Source of the DNA: Pinus tabuliformis
Taxonomy: Eukaryota > Streptophyta > Pinopsida > Pinales > Pinaceae
Assembly (NCBI GenBank): GCA_031772625.1
Contig: CM062811.1
Coordinates: 651,250,871 to 651,314,870, forward strand
Length of the DNA: 64,000 nucleotides
Direction: 5' to 3'
Shown here: positions 47,855-60,419 of the stretch, one piece after another
How positions within the stretch are numbered: the stretch's first letter is position 1
Layout of the letters: the number at the start of each line of letters is the position of its first letter
Notes under the pieces: model-generated
Told to the model about the DNA's origin: nothing
Database searches by the model: none
The model's input: the letters and a program-made list of their open reading frames with translations, nothing else
Translations under genes and position numbers: made by a program

Positions 47855-48755
47855 TGTTGAAAATAGCAACAAGAAATGTTAAAAATAGAATCCAAAAATT
47901 CCAGTTTAATTTGTCCTTGAATTAAACTGAGAATTAAAATCGAATTCTATTCTCATAGCAACTTGTAAATAGTTAATTAAGTTTAATTAACTTAATTAGC
48001 TTAGGAATTTTGAGTTGGAAGTCTTTCTGAAGTCATGTATATGTTCTCCCTATATTATAGGGGTCCAGGATGAGTTAATTGTGAGTTGTAATTAGATAAC
48101 TTAGTTTACTAAGTTAAGTTCAGTTAAATTAGTTCCAAACTGTTTGAGGAACTAATAGTGAGTTAACAGTCAGTTGGTGCACTAATGCATTAACTAGTGC
48201 TACTCCAGTTAATTGACGGTTCCCTCATAAGAAACCCATGCATGTCGATTCTGAGAAAGAACCAGTTGAGACTAGAGTGCAACGACAATGTACTATCAGT
48301 TGTATGATTTACTCAGTTGTATAGATCATGCATGCAATTAGCAACTGAACCTAGAAGGGATTGCATAGTTTTGGATGCACTGGTTTCCCATTAATATGGG
48401 CTATTCAGCAATAGGAATTGTGCAAGGGCTTAGAGAGTAGCAAAAGAGGCTAATTTTTGGCTTGAGCTTGCTTGTGAGCTGGGAGATTGATCATACTGAG
48501 TGTTGGGATTTTTCTTGTGAGAACAAGCATTGTATTATCATCTTGGATTTTTTATTAATGCAATATAGATAGTAGGGGTTTTGAGCTGTGGCTTTCCCCG
48601 GATACTTATTGTCTTATGTGCCATTCATTTATCTTCCTCTTATTGATTACTATTTTCATCGATCTATTGGCTTCTACTAGTTGAAAGTAGAAGTAGATTC
48701 TTGTCTTTTGCTTTAGTACATTGCATGAGCTTGTGAATCTACAGGATTTTCTACA
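47855..48755 (+). repeat. Copia 5' LTR, copy 2
   Basis: Pairs with 55808-56707; also homologous to both LTRs of copy 1. Confidence 0.92.
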
Positions 48756-48767
48756 TGGTATCGGAGC
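48756..48767 (+). promoter_or_regulatory. Copia primer-binding site, copy 2
   Basis: TGGTATCGGAGC, one base changed from TGGTATCAGAGC. Confidence 0.88.
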
Positions 48768-48858
48768 TGAGAACAATATACTAGAGGATATTTCGAAGTT
48801 TTGAGTTTTGGGTTATAGGTCAAATTTGAATTTGCAATACGTACTTCAGGATCGATAG

Positions 48859-49528
48859 ATGGCATTCTATGGTTTGCGGCTCAAGTATGCCTTGGATGGC
48901 ATCTCGGATTATATAACCTGGAAGGACAAGATGGAGGTCGTGTTGGAAGACAATGACTTGAAGGAATTCATTGATCAGGACATTCCTAAGCCACAAGCAT
49001 CAGATGCTCAGAATCTGATTGAATGGAAGAAGTCTGTGGCAAGGGTGAGGCGGATAATCCTTGAGGGAGTTCGAGACCACATTAGCTCGAGTCTCCATGG
49101 CAAGGAAACTCTGCATGATATGTGGAAAGCATTGAAGGACCTTTCCAGAACAGTAGTGACCAAAGGAAGTTGGCACTGAAAGATAAACTTCAAAAAATCA
49201 AGATGGAGGTGGGCGACTCAATTCCAAATTACTTGACCAAGTTCACTCAATGTCATGATGAACTTGGAAGTGTTGGAATCACGGTTTTTGAGGATGATAT
49301 GGTGAGCCTAGTTGTTTTTAGGACTTCCAAAGAGCTAGCATAGTTATCAAGACTATGTCAATGGTTCGGAGAAGCTGCCAGATTGGGAATGATTGTGGTC
49401 GAATTTGATGCAGGAGGAGATGAGGATGAACAACAGAGATGGGACCTCTTCCAAGGAAGTGCAAGAGGATTTTTCCTTAGAGAGTAAGGAAAAAAAGGCC
49501 AAGGGAAATAAGTCCCAAGGCAAGGAGG
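48859..49528 (+). pseudogene. Copia gag, copy 2, part before element Y
   Basis: ATG 48859 begins MAFYGLRLKYALDG and covers the gag domain (WKDKMEVVLEDNDLKEF). A one-base deletion near 49142 breaks the frame, which continues as QNSSDQRKLALKDKLQKIKM. The frame is split by element Y at 49529. Confidence 0.85.
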
Positions 49529-49859
49529 TGTTGTGCTATTCAACAACCCCCCCATTAATTGATTTAATAGCTAATATTCCATTAATAAATGGGGACCCTT
49601 GATAAAAAACCCTCCAAGAAAAATATAGCACTTAGGCGCTTTCTTTTAAACTTAAAAAAAAAAAAAAAAACAAGATATCAAGTCAAAACCCTTTAAAAAC
49701 TAGCAATTCTCGCCTTTTCACATACTGTTGGACCAAGTGTGTTAAAAGTCTAATAAAATCTGTGAATTGTGATTAAAAGGATCACCGCACTTAACTTATA
49801 TATCATTGGACTTTTCATTCAAAGCTAAGACCTAAGCCATTTCCTATAAAATAAAGCCC

Positions 49860-50246
49860 TTATCGCAATCGCATATCGACATTCACAAAGGACGCAACCC
49901 ATAAAGCATGTTGTAACACGCAAGATGCGATATTGTGATAGAACAAGTCAACCTTATCAAATCACGTCAAATTACTTAAAATCCTAATATTATGAACTGC
50001 GCAAACTTGTGAAGTGCGATAAAACCCAGACCCGATAGAAGCGAACATTATAAATTGTAAGTAAGTCTGTCATGTAGTGAAAATAAATTTATGAAGTAAT
50101 TACTCCTTCAGACAAGTTACGCTCTAAACGATAAAGGATATGTGGCTTATCTCACATCCTATAGAATTCTAAAGAACTTTGAGAAAACACACAGTCAAAT
50201 ATGCGATAATGCGATTTGCGATATTTCATCACAATCGCAAAATCAA
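49860..50246. repeat. GCGAT/ATCGC motif cluster in the element Y leader
   Basis: About eight occurrences of GCGAT or its complement, including TATCGCAATCGCATATCG near 49862 and ATGCGATAATGCGATTTGCG near 50202. Confidence 0.6.
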
Positions 50247-50560
50247 CATTCTCACAGCTTAAACCCAACACCTTAAAAGTTTTCCTTCTCGTTTGTGATG
50301 CGGCACTTTAATGAGTAATAAAGGTAGTGATAAGGAACCCTTAGTGGCTATTTAATAAGTTTAATGGAATTTATGTTAAAAAGTGGCTCGACGTGATACA
50401 ATATCTTTTCATCTGCATTTTGATTAAAAGCTCCTTTCTTGTCACCTTTTTCAGGTTAACTATATCATTCATTCTCACTGTCATTCTCACTTGTGTTTAT
50501 TCGATAACTTCCATTTTTCTCCATTTCAGGAAAACTCTGCAAAGAACATCGTTAGAAACA

Positions 50561-53500
50561 ATGGGGAAGAAGGGAAAGGTGGCTACATCTGAGAAATCAG
50601 AAATGGTGCCTCTTTTCTCTGATACCACATGCAGCAAGGACGGAGGAACTTCAACATGGGAGGCCATGTATAACTTGTTAGAAGAAGAGCAGCCCAGGCC
50701 ACTAGTAACAAAGGCCATGACAGATGCTCAGGAGTCATCTAATGCCTCCTATTTCGAAACAACATGTTCATTCCTGCACCGCATAGCTGCGAGACCAAAG
50801 ATAATCCCATACACGGATATGGTCAAATGGATAATTGACGAGGTAGACATCACAGATAGAACCTTCAAGAATCACAGACAAGAGGTCATGGGGTCTTTCT
50901 CAACAGATAGCCTACGACTAATGTACCAGTTACCAGAGCCGCAAAATCTCTACAACAAGCAATTCCTTGAGAAATTCGCCAAAAAAATGAGGACCCGTCA
51001 GACATCACGCAGACCTGGAAATCAAGCGAAGGTAAGCTTAAACGGGATAAAATTGGTATGTACTCAACGACATCCATCTCTCCCCCTCAGAGTTTCGCAG
51101 GAGAAATGATATGTAGGTTGTTCGGTAGACCCGATAGCACCAATTTTTCCATGGAATGGCTCCCGTTAATAGATGCAACAATAATGAACTATGTTCAAAT
51201 TTTATCAGACAATTTGGCTAAGGCCATTATAGAATATATAAGGAAAAGGAGTTATTCTCTAAGGATTTTCCCCCCATTTTTCATGAGTGCTTTTGTTATG
51301 GATGCAATCTGTTTTTGTTCTCAATTTCCCAATATGGGATGGAAGTGGACTTTACAGGACCCACTTCCCATCCATATGTACCATAAAATTTTGTGGGAAT
51401 CTCAATTCCACCCCCATTTTTATAAAATCTGTCAAGCGGTCATGCTACCCATTCATAGAGCAGTGTATGACAGAACTTCCCCTAGGTTTTCTAAAGAGGT
51501 CAAGGTAGATATCTTTCCAGTAGCTAGATAGTTTGGGGAAGAGACATTTACCTACATCAGAGTTTTTGTGAGCATTGCTTCATCGCGTGTTATCCCAGAT
51601 TATGTCCCTGACAAACTAATGGCCAGAGAAATAGCTTACCAAACAGCAAGGGAAGGCAGATTAAGCAGAGTACTGAAAGAGCAGAAGAAGGCCATTTGAC
51701 CTACATTCCAATTACAATGTGGTGAATTTGCGCTACACAATTATGGACATGCATTAAAAGAAGTAGAGATTATTAATTCTCCAAAATTAGCTACAGTACC
51801 GGGAAGGCAATACGACCCAAATGGCATTGTTAAGGAATTTACTACTATGGTAAAAGTAAAGTAGTTCACCCACGAAGAGGACACCTTTGCTGACCTCTTC
51901 CTACAAGCAGAAACATTTTCACAAATTTTGCATATGAAACCACTACTTTTGACCCCGGAAGATGTTAAGTCTTTCCATGTGCATAAGAAAAAGAGATTAT
52001 TAAAGGTCTCATTGGACCTACTGCGTGTTGAACCAATAAGGGAGCCAACTCCCAACATAAGCTTAGAGGGAAGCTCTAAAGAAAACTCTGAAGAAGAAAC
52101 CCAAGAGACATCTACGCGTGAGTCAGAGAACTCAGAGCAGAAATCTTAACATGGGGAAGGAAACACAAATAAAAAGTCTAAAAAGGACACAGCTAGAACT
52201 ACAGAGGAGACGGTTGAGCAAACCTCAGCAAAGAAACAAGAAGAGGTTGCCTCTATATCAACTAGTCAAGTAAAACTCCAATTATTGACTTGGAATAGGA
52301 ATGGGAACAGTTCAATAAAAGCTCCACACAAATAAAAACCCTAGGCAAACATCTAAAATGAAAAATCCTAAGAAAACCCAGCATAATTCAAATCCAGAAT
52401 GGACAGGGGAAGGAGCTATGGGCACTCAGGATGTTGAGATCATTCCTGCTACTCCTGCTTCAGAAATTGTTTTAAGAATTGAGAAAATACCTCCGCTAGA
52501 TGTATTCTATAGTCCTACTCACAAATATGTAGTCAAGAGACAAAGGAAGAAAAGAAAACTAGATGCTATAGCTGTTACGACTCCGGAAAATGAACCAATG
52601 GACATCATATCGAAGGACTCGCCTATTGACCCATCTAAGAATCTCACAAAGCTGTCACAATTCATAGGAGCGTATGCCACATCAACTATTGACAAGATGA
52701 GAGAGGTCCAAATGCTACTCAAGGAAAAAGAATAGAGAATTTTGCTACTAAAACATCAATTAGCTCAAGAAAAATCTAATCAGCAAGCAGAATTACAAGT
52801 AGCCCAGCTCCAAAAGGAATTCGAATAGATGAGAATACAACATCAAGCCAGCTTAGCAAAGAGAGATTTGCAGATACAAGACATGATAGATAAATTTAAG
52901 GATAATCAACAAATCGATGAATTCATCAAGGAAGCACTCAGCCTTAATTCCCTACTAATGCAACAAAAGGAAGTATTTTGCCAGAAAATCTCGTAGATAA
53001 ATCCTTATTGCGAGACCAGTGATAAAGTAACAAACCAAGTTAGTGATATGAGGTTTGAGTACGACAAAATCCATAAAAGGATTTCTGAATTTATCACCTG
53101 GAAAGAATTAGAGGATGGGAGAAAGGCTGACCTACCAAAGCTAGAGGAGTCTCATAAAGATATTTTTTTCACGAATTGGGACTCCCGATTGATACAAGTG
53201 GAAAGGGAAACAATGATAGCAGCGACAACAACAAACATCATAATAGAAGCCATCAATGAAAATCTTCATGGTGCCAATCTTGTCAAGGAATGTGTACCAG
53301 GATTTCTTCCGAATGTCAAACAATTAGAGCAACAGTGGAGACAGGCAGCGCAAGAAAGGGAGGCAATCAAACAGATAAATAGGATGAATTGGGAAGCATA
53401 CTGGAATTTTTTAGTGAAACCACACAACCAGTGGATGAATTTGAGGTGTTTAACAACCTCTACACAAAAGATGGTGCCAGCACTAACAGATGCCATATTT

Positions 53501-53593
53501 GTTGGGCAGTTAAAATCTGCAATCAACCAACTGCCTCAGCTCAAGCCCATGACTGATATTTGCGACCTTAGAGATCAAGTTCAAAGGAGTTAG
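50561..53593 (+). pseudogene. Element Y large ORF (about 1,000 codons), unknown protein, decayed
   Basis: Starts MGKKGKVATSEKSEMVPLFS at ATG 50561. The frame shifts once in an A7 run near 50980 and again near 52357, and ends at TAG 53591-53593. The N-terminal half seems globular (FLHRIAARPKIIPYTDMVKW, MYQLPEPQNLYNKQFLEKFA, MICRLFGRPDSTNFSMEWLP, FPPFFMSAFVMDAICF). The middle is acidic and disordered with a strongly basic patch (VVKRQRKKRKLDAI). The C-terminal third is Gln/Glu/Lys-rich coiled coil. Stops include TAG 51529 and 51862, TAA 52147, 52333 and 52354, TAG 52342, and later TAG at about 52733, 52826 and 52994; one TGA lies near 51697. No enzymatic motif was seen. Probably homologous in layout to the element X protein. 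Confidence 0.65.
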
Positions 53594-54497
53594 TCATTAA
53601 TTTATTTTTATTTTAGTTTTATTTTTGCATATTCTGAGGAAGGTTGTTTGAAACCTCATCGACTATTTTTGTAATAATCTATTTAAGACATATAGTTTAG
53701 TATTTAAACCCCTCTCATGCATTTAGAGAGGGGTCCAAAATTTTTATCAAAAACATTTTTCAAAACATTGCACTTTTGTACTTTTGAGGAGGTTTTGATG
53801 AAATGAATGGAACATGATCTATTTTCTTTTAAATATCTAGCATGCTCTACTGAAATGCACTTTTGTACTCTTAGAATGTGTTGGATTGATTGAAATTGGG
53901 TCAATATTGCTGAATCACATGAGAAGGACTTGTCATATATGGTACTTTTATCTTATGATCATGTTTTATTTATGTATTAAGCAATACTTCTTCTTTCAAT
54001 TGTTTTATGTATTAAAGTATGAATTATAGTTTAGCATTATTTCACTTTTGTATGATGCTAGCTCTGATTTCTTTTTGAATACATGAATGGTTTTATATGT
54101 GATATATTTTTCTCAATCGTTTTGTCTAACTATTTATCCAAAACGATTATTGTTAAACGATTTAATTTCTTGTTGCAGTTGAATGATATTTATTACCAAT
54201 TGCTGTAAGACATCATTGTAGATCGCATATTGTATTAAATTCTCGAGTATATTTATAGTTAAATAGTGTTAAATTAGGATATATGCATGTGTTTAGTAGT
54301 TAGATTAGATTACACTTAGCTCAATCATTTTCCTATTACATCATATATCATCCCACTAACACTATCAAATATTTTCTGGAAACTAGTCCCATTACCCCAA
54401 TTGGAACCACTATATCAAACAGAAAAGGAGTTTCTTTCAAGGTCCGGACTGGGTGGTTTTCCCCCATGTTGTCACAACGATTTTTGAGGCTTCAACA
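53594..54497. other. Element Y 3' noncoding region
   Basis: AT-rich, with two similar GCACTTTTGTACT words (53771 and 53859). It ends with a small palindrome GTTGTCACAAC (54468-54478) and the terminus CTTCAACA. Confidence 0.6.
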
Positions 54498-55398
54498 GGA
54501 GTGTGGAAAGAAGATGTACTTGACGAAAGTCAAGTGTTTTCGTTGTCACAAGCACAAGAACTATGCCAAGAAATTCCCACAGACAAAAATAAGAAAGAAG
54601 GAGTCGACAATAGCGGCAACAGGTGAAGCTCTAGCTTCACAATTTGAACTTGATTTCACTCTCATTTCGGGCATGGATATCACTGTCATGGGAGGCATGT
54701 GGTATCTTGATAGTGGTACCTCATTTCATATGACGGGGAGTAGAGATATCTTTAGTGATTTTGAGGAGAAAAACCTCAAGCAAAGCATAGAGTTTGCAGA
54801 TGACGAGAGGTATAAAGCTACCGGGATTGGTATGGTTACCTTTTAGAGGGAGTCTGGCTCCCCTCTCAGGATCACAAATGTGATGTATGTTTCAGGACTA
54901 AAGAAGAATCTTGTTTCAGTCGCGGTATTGGAAGACCGTGGCTATGATGTGGTTTTTAGTAAGGGAAAGGTTTTCCTTAGACACATCACCACAGGACAGG
55001 TGAAACAGATTGGTTCATAGGTCAAGAACCTGTATGCTCTTGAGGTTCAAGATGCATGCAAAGCCTTGAGGAGAAAGGAAAAGGTTAGAGACTTGGTGGT
55101 TGAGAGGGAGAGTAAATTACCTCTCAACATGCAGCCCCAGAAGAAGTAGTCTCAAACAATTGTGGAGTAGCCACAGTTGGAGAAGCTAAGAGGAGACCGA
55201 GTGGAGAGATTAACACAAGAAGAGAAGAAGTAGTCTCAGACAATTGTGGAGTAGCCATAATTGGAGAAGTAGAGAGGAGACTGAGTGGAGGCATCCACTC
55301 ATGCAGAGACCTCTAGTAGGGGGAAATTTTGAGCCAAGTGGGCAGAGAGAGCACATGCAACCATACCTTCAGCTGTGAGGTTGGGCGATGTTAAGTGA
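54498..55398 (+). pseudogene. Copia zinc knuckle and protease, copy 2, part after element Y
   Basis: Resumes as CGKKMYLTKVKCFRCHKHKN, a knuckle in which the last Cys of CCHC is replaced (AKKFPQ). The protease has the canonical WYLDSGTSFHMTG (about 54700-54738), then a TAG at 54844 and further stops. The tail of repeated Gln/Lys segments ends at TGA 55396-55398. As in copy 1 no integrase or RT follows. Confidence 0.87.
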
Positions 55399-55807
55399 TA
55401 GTCCCAAGAGGGTTGAAATTGGGCAGGGTCCATTGAGAGGTTTTATCTCATAGATCATACCTTGCTACGGGAGCCAAAAGTACATAGTAGCATGAGGAAT
55501 CAATGGTGATTGATGCAGTCAGAGATCAGAGTAATAGAGGCTAGAGAAGTTAGGTATCGAAGAGTGCAGAGAAGGGTTGACAATAGTATAGAAAGGCAGA
55601 GTCAACAGAAGCGCAAAGTTTTCAGTAGATAGAGGCAATAGCAGTCAGAGACTTTGATGACATATGCATCATACCGATTCAGGTTGGATGTTTTTTTTTG
55701 TTTCTGGAGTTCTTGTAGAAAAAACACTAGAGAGAAGTGTTGCATGCAAAACATTCCAAAGGTTCAAGATCGAGATTGAGTTGAATTCCTTTCTTGTTGA
55801 GAGGGAG

Positions 55808-56707
55808 TGTTGAAAATAGCAACAAGAAATGTTAAAAATAGAATCTAGAAATTCTAGTTTAATTTGTCCTTGAATTAGACTGAGAATTAAAATCAAATTC
55901 TATTCTCGTAGCAACTTGTAAATAGTTAATTAAGTTTAATTAGCTTAGGAATGTCGAGTTGGAAGTCTTTCTGAAATCATGTATATGTTCTCCCTATATT
56001 ATAGGGGTCCAGGATGAGCTAATTGTGATTTGTAATTAGATAACTCAGTTCACTGAGTTAAGTTCAATTATATTAGTTCCAAACTGTTTGAGGAAGTAAT
56101 AGTGAGTTAACAATCAGTTCGTGCACTAATGCATTAACTAGTGCTACTCCAGTTAACTGAAGATTCCCTCATCAAAAACTCATGCATGTTGTTTTTGAGA
56201 AAGACCCAGTTGAGACTAGAGTACGGGAATAATGTACTATTAGTTATATGATTTACTGAGTTGTATAGATCATGCATGCAATCAAGAACCGAACCTAGAA
56301 GGGATTTCATAGTTTTGGATGCACTGGTTTCCCATTAATATGGGCTAATCATCCATAGGAATTGCGCATGGAAATAGGGGCTTGGAGAGTAGCAGAAGAG
56401 GTTAAGGTTTGGCTTGAGCTTGCTTGTGAGTTGGGAAATTGATCATACTAAGTGTTGGGATTGTTCTTGTGAGAAAAAGCACTATATTATCATCTTCGAT
56501 TTCTGATTAATGTAATATAGATAGTAGGGGTTTTGAGTTGTAGATTTCCCCAGATACCTATTGTGTTATGTGCCATTGATTTATCTTCCTCTTGTCGATT
56601 ACTGTTTTCATCGATCTATTGGTTTCCATTGGTTGAAAGTAGAAGTATATTCTTGCCTTTTGCTTTAGTACATTGCATGAGCTTGTGAATCTATGGGATT
56701 TTCTACA
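55808..56707 (+). repeat. Copia 3' LTR, copy 2
   Basis: Starts TGTTGAAAATAGCAAC after GAGAGGGAG and ends CTACA before GTTTC. Confidence 0.92.
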
Positions 56708-58902
56708 GTTTCCCAGCCTGTACCTGCTACTATGGATGAGACATCAAATGTTTCTTCCTCATCCATGTTCGTGAAATCACTAGAGGCACATTTGTACAGT
56801 GACACGTCCGTCCCACCTGGTTATCAGTTGTTGTTTGGTACATTCTCTGATGTGGCATCCAGTCCTTGGACCTCTCCCATGACATTTAATTCTGGAATTT
56901 TGTATGGTACTTCTCTAATGAGAACTATATAATATATTCCTTCTCCTCCACCTACATCTACAGTTGAACAATAGGTTGGTCCTTATATTAGTTGACACCT
57001 TCAACAACCCAATTCTCCTTATGTTGGGTACCCTTCATCTAGTAGGAAGTTTCCTCCATCATCCCCTCCTCCTTTTGTAGGGGGGAAACCTGTCGTTGGT
57101 ATACCACGGGTTAGTGCTCAACATTTATTGAATCCTCCTTATCCTAGTTTGATTGCTAATGTTTGGAAATCTACTTTTCCCATCCAATCTGGTTCGGTTA
57201 TGAATACATATGTATATTCTCAACCTATACCATCTTCATCCCAGATTCCTACCTACCAATCTATTCCTCAGCAAGCTCAAATAAATGTAAGCCAACCTTT
57301 ACAGGCTGCCACTATGGCTCAATCTATTCCAATGGTATCTGGTACTTCCTAGGTCTTTCTTACTCAACCCTTACAAGGTACCTTACAGTCTCAAATGCTT
57401 GGACAAGGTATCCCTCAAATCCCAGTAGTAAAAACAACATATGGTATGGATCCGACTCCATGAATTCCACCTTATGTTGGAATGATGAAAAATCCAACAG
57501 AGCAACAATATCAACCATTTCAAGGTATCCCTCAATTACCTTATCAAGGCTAGAAAAGCCAAACCCAACCACTTCTGCATTTGCAAGCCTATCCTGGATC
57601 TAGACAACAAGAATATGTGTATAATGGTTATCAAAATCCTCCCTGCCTTAGTACCCAGGTTCCTCTTTATCAGAACCCTCCCTTTTAAGGAACACATATA
57701 CTTGTTGCTCATGTTATTCCATCCTATACAGGCTATCCTCCTCCATATTTTAACAGGAAGTTTCCATTTGTGGCCACTCTTGAACTGCCAGACTTGACTC
57801 GACTCACGAATGATCCCATCGCTCATTCTCCGTGGTGGCTGATAATTCCTACTAAATTTCCTTTTGATATCCAAAAATTCAATGGGAATCCTAGAGAAGA
57901 CCCTTCCACACGTGTGATGACCTATCATTTGTGGTGTTCTTTGAACTCCCTTAATGATGATTCCATTCTATTATGTCTTTTCTAACGTACGCTTATAATT
58001 TTTGCAACTAAATGGTATATTGAATTACCTAGAGCTTCAGTCCACGATTTCAATTCCTTAGCTACTACATTCCTAACACATTTCTAGTTACTCATACAAT
58101 ACGAGACTAGAATGGAACTTTTGACCAATTTCTTGAAGAATAATTCTACTCACATTTCAGATCATATTCATGAGTTGGGACACCGTCTTCGATTGGTTAA
58201 AATATATGTTCCCGGTCAATTGTTAGCAGAATGGTTCATTAAAAATCTGTTTCCATCAATCACATAAGATGTAGCTAAGGGTGGGTGGTGACTGAAGAGA
58301 AAGTAATTTCTCGTGCCTAGTATTTGGATCTCATTTATACCCAATCTGGCATGCTTTATGAGAAAATACCAAACGCTCCACGACCCTCGAACATTGTTCC
58401 TCAACCTCTTGGTAAAGAATCACATGTTGTTGATGGCATGATTGGTTCTGCCAACTCACAGTCTGAGAGTAAACCATCTAGTGTTGCTCTTACGACTACC
58501 CAAAACCCTCCATCCAATCCTCTTATGGCTTCTACTTCTGATATTAATATCGTTCAGTCCAATAAAGGTAAATCTCAACAACAACCAGGAAGTAAGAAGA
58601 AAGGTAAAGGCAAGAAGAAGAAATATTCTCCTCCACGGGATAAACAATCCAATCAGTCCTCTAATGAGAAACAAAAGCCTCGCTATCCATGTTTGATCTG
58701 TAATGAGGAGCACTTCACTCATGACTGTCCTCACCGGGTGGAAGTGAACCAATTTTTGAAATCTTCTACTTCACCCATTGTGTTGACCCACCCATTTCGA
58801 AATCAAGAGACTCACATGGTTGGTCGGGACCCTGTTTCCTCTAATTTGGTTTTAATGGTTTCCTCCGCAAAGCTTGAATATGATATTATGGTGGCTACTT
58901 GA
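56708..58902 (+). pseudogene. Gypsy gag continuation with zinc knuckle, copy 2
   Basis: Continues VSQPVPATMDETSNVSSSSM, the Pro/Gln-rich region, then the gag core (57770-58120: PWWLIIPTKFPFDI, NGNPREDPSTRVMTYHLWCS, FNSLATTFLTHF). Scattered stops and frameshifts follow. The last part (58324-58902) is open: a Lys-rich linker and a CCHC knuckle CLICNEEHFTHDC (58690-58728). Better preserved than copy 1, with several CAG codons kept where copy 1 has TAG. Confidence 0.87.
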
Positions 58903-59121
58903 AGTAAAGACTATGGTAATGTGAATCCTCTTAACAGTTAGGCCACTGATCAACCTACCAATTTGAAACCATCTCCATTGGATCCTACTTCGCCTACGAT
59001 TCCTACAGAATTAACCATTAAGCCTCCGAAGGGAGTTATTCATAAATCTGCTTTCAACCCTCGTGTGAGATATATTCAAAATTATAACGTAATTGAGGAC
59101 CTGACTTAGTCTCCATTAGCT

Positions 59122-59583
59122 ATGTCCACTCTCAAGGTGTTGCAAAATTGTCCCGCCTCGAAGAAAGCTTTTCTTTCTGTTATCGGATGTATTGATCACT
59201 TGGGTTCCATCCTAGTCATTTTCAATCATGAGAACTATTCACCTCAACTTCTGGCTCAACTAGCTTTTATAATCGAGGTTGTCATTCATGGTAAGAACAT
59301 CCATCATTCTATTGTCAATAAGGGAGCCTCAACCTATATTATGTCTTTGTCCTACTTGAAGGAAATTAGTTATCCTCAATTGAGTCAGTCACCAACCACC
59401 TTGAAGGCTTTCAATGGACGAAAATATAAACCTTGTGGTATTTTGAACTCTTTGCAAGTAGAATTAGGAGGCAAATTTGTATCCATAAAGGTCGAAGTTA
59501 TTGACAAACCGCTTGATTATAATCTTCTATTAGGTTTCACATGGGTTTACACCATGGTTGCTATTGTTTCAACTTATTTTTGA
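59122..59583 (+). pseudogene. Gypsy aspartic protease region, copy 2
   Basis: Open for about 150 codons. The active-site region reads IVNKGASTYIMS, where the family has Asp at the Asn position (D-x-GAS), so catalysis should be lost. The later LLLGFTWVYTM corresponds to the conserved ILLGR.W flap-end motif. It is preceded in frame by FNPRVRYIQNYN-like linker and stops. Confidence 0.8.
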
Positions 59584-60419
59584 ATGATCACATTTCCCCA
59601 TAAAGGCGGGATTCTAGTCATCGATCAACTCACCTTTTTCGCCTCTAGTTCTCAATTTACAGTATGTGTCCCTCTTGTAGGGGAAAGTCTATAACCTTAC
59701 CACCATGTCGGGGTTAGACTACTTAAGGATTCCTTTCTCATGGGAACCTTTTCGCTTCCTCCTCCTTCTCTTCTTGACAGCTTCCCTTTGGTTTCCTATA
59801 TTAATATGATATCATATTCTCCCATTTCAACTAATCCTTGGATTGTACTAGATGATACTAGGATCAATAGTTTTGGTGATCGAATGTCGCTTAGCCCCAT
59901 TGAGCTATATTAAGAAGCCATTTATTCGGATTGTGCGACTTGTTCTAATCTATCTTTGTCAATTAATTGGTTCGACCGTTCATTGAATTATGGAAATTCC
60001 TATGATCTTTTCTCTCACACGTTCCCTATGGAGGAGAGAATCATGGAGATCATGATGCCAGACGATGCATCGTGGGACGATTATCACCATCGTTTCTCCT
60101 TACTAGATCTTGTTGCGGATAATATCATTGACTTATATCTACTTGATATCGTCGAGTTTTCTACGAGTTCCATTTCCATTCATGAATTTGATTCTGAAAA
60201 GAACCTCTTGAATATCGAAGAGACGATACCTCTCAATATCTCAGTTAAACCAAGTATTGTCGATAATCTACACATAGGTGTGTCTTGCTCTCTGGATGAT
60301 ATTAATACCTATAATTCCCTATTTCAGGAGTTTCGAGATGTCTTTTCCTGGTCTTATGAGGAAATTCTAGGTACCAATCAAAATATAGTGGTGCATGTAA
60401 TTTATGTATCCTAATGTTA
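59584..60419 (+). pseudogene. Gypsy protease-RT linker, copy 2
   Basis: The stretch from 59956 to 60414 is open (MSINWFDRSLNYGNSYDLFS) and acidic. It ends with LFQEFRDVFSWSYEEILG (60319-60372), the conserved segment preceding RT in this lineage. Confidence 0.7.

Larger units (their letters stand above)
49529..54497 (+). mobile_element. Element Y, 4,969-bp insertion of unknown class
   Basis: Its edges are set by comparison with copy 1, where the host sequence reads through without it. It begins TGTTGTGCTATTCAACA and ends GAGGCTTCAACA. The host bases GGAGG before it are repeated as GGAGT after it (copy 1 has GGAGGGTGG), a 5-bp TSD with one change. The first and last kilobase are not copies of each other, so there are no normal LTRs; the inverted match is only TGTTG/CAACA. 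A leader of about 1 kb, one large decayed ORF and a 0.9-kb AT-rich tail make up the interior. No RT, integrase or transposase was recognised. Confidence 0.8.
47855..56707 (+). mobile_element. Ty1/copia-type element, gag-protease only, copy 2, carrying element Y
   Basis: 5' LTR 47855-48755 (901 bp), 3' LTR 55808-56707 (900 bp), both TGTTGAAAATAG...CTACA. TSD GTTTT/GTTTC (47850-47854 and 56708-56712), at the same host position as in copy 1. With element Y removed the internal region is about 2.1 kb and again lacks integrase, RT and RNase H. Confidence 0.9.
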
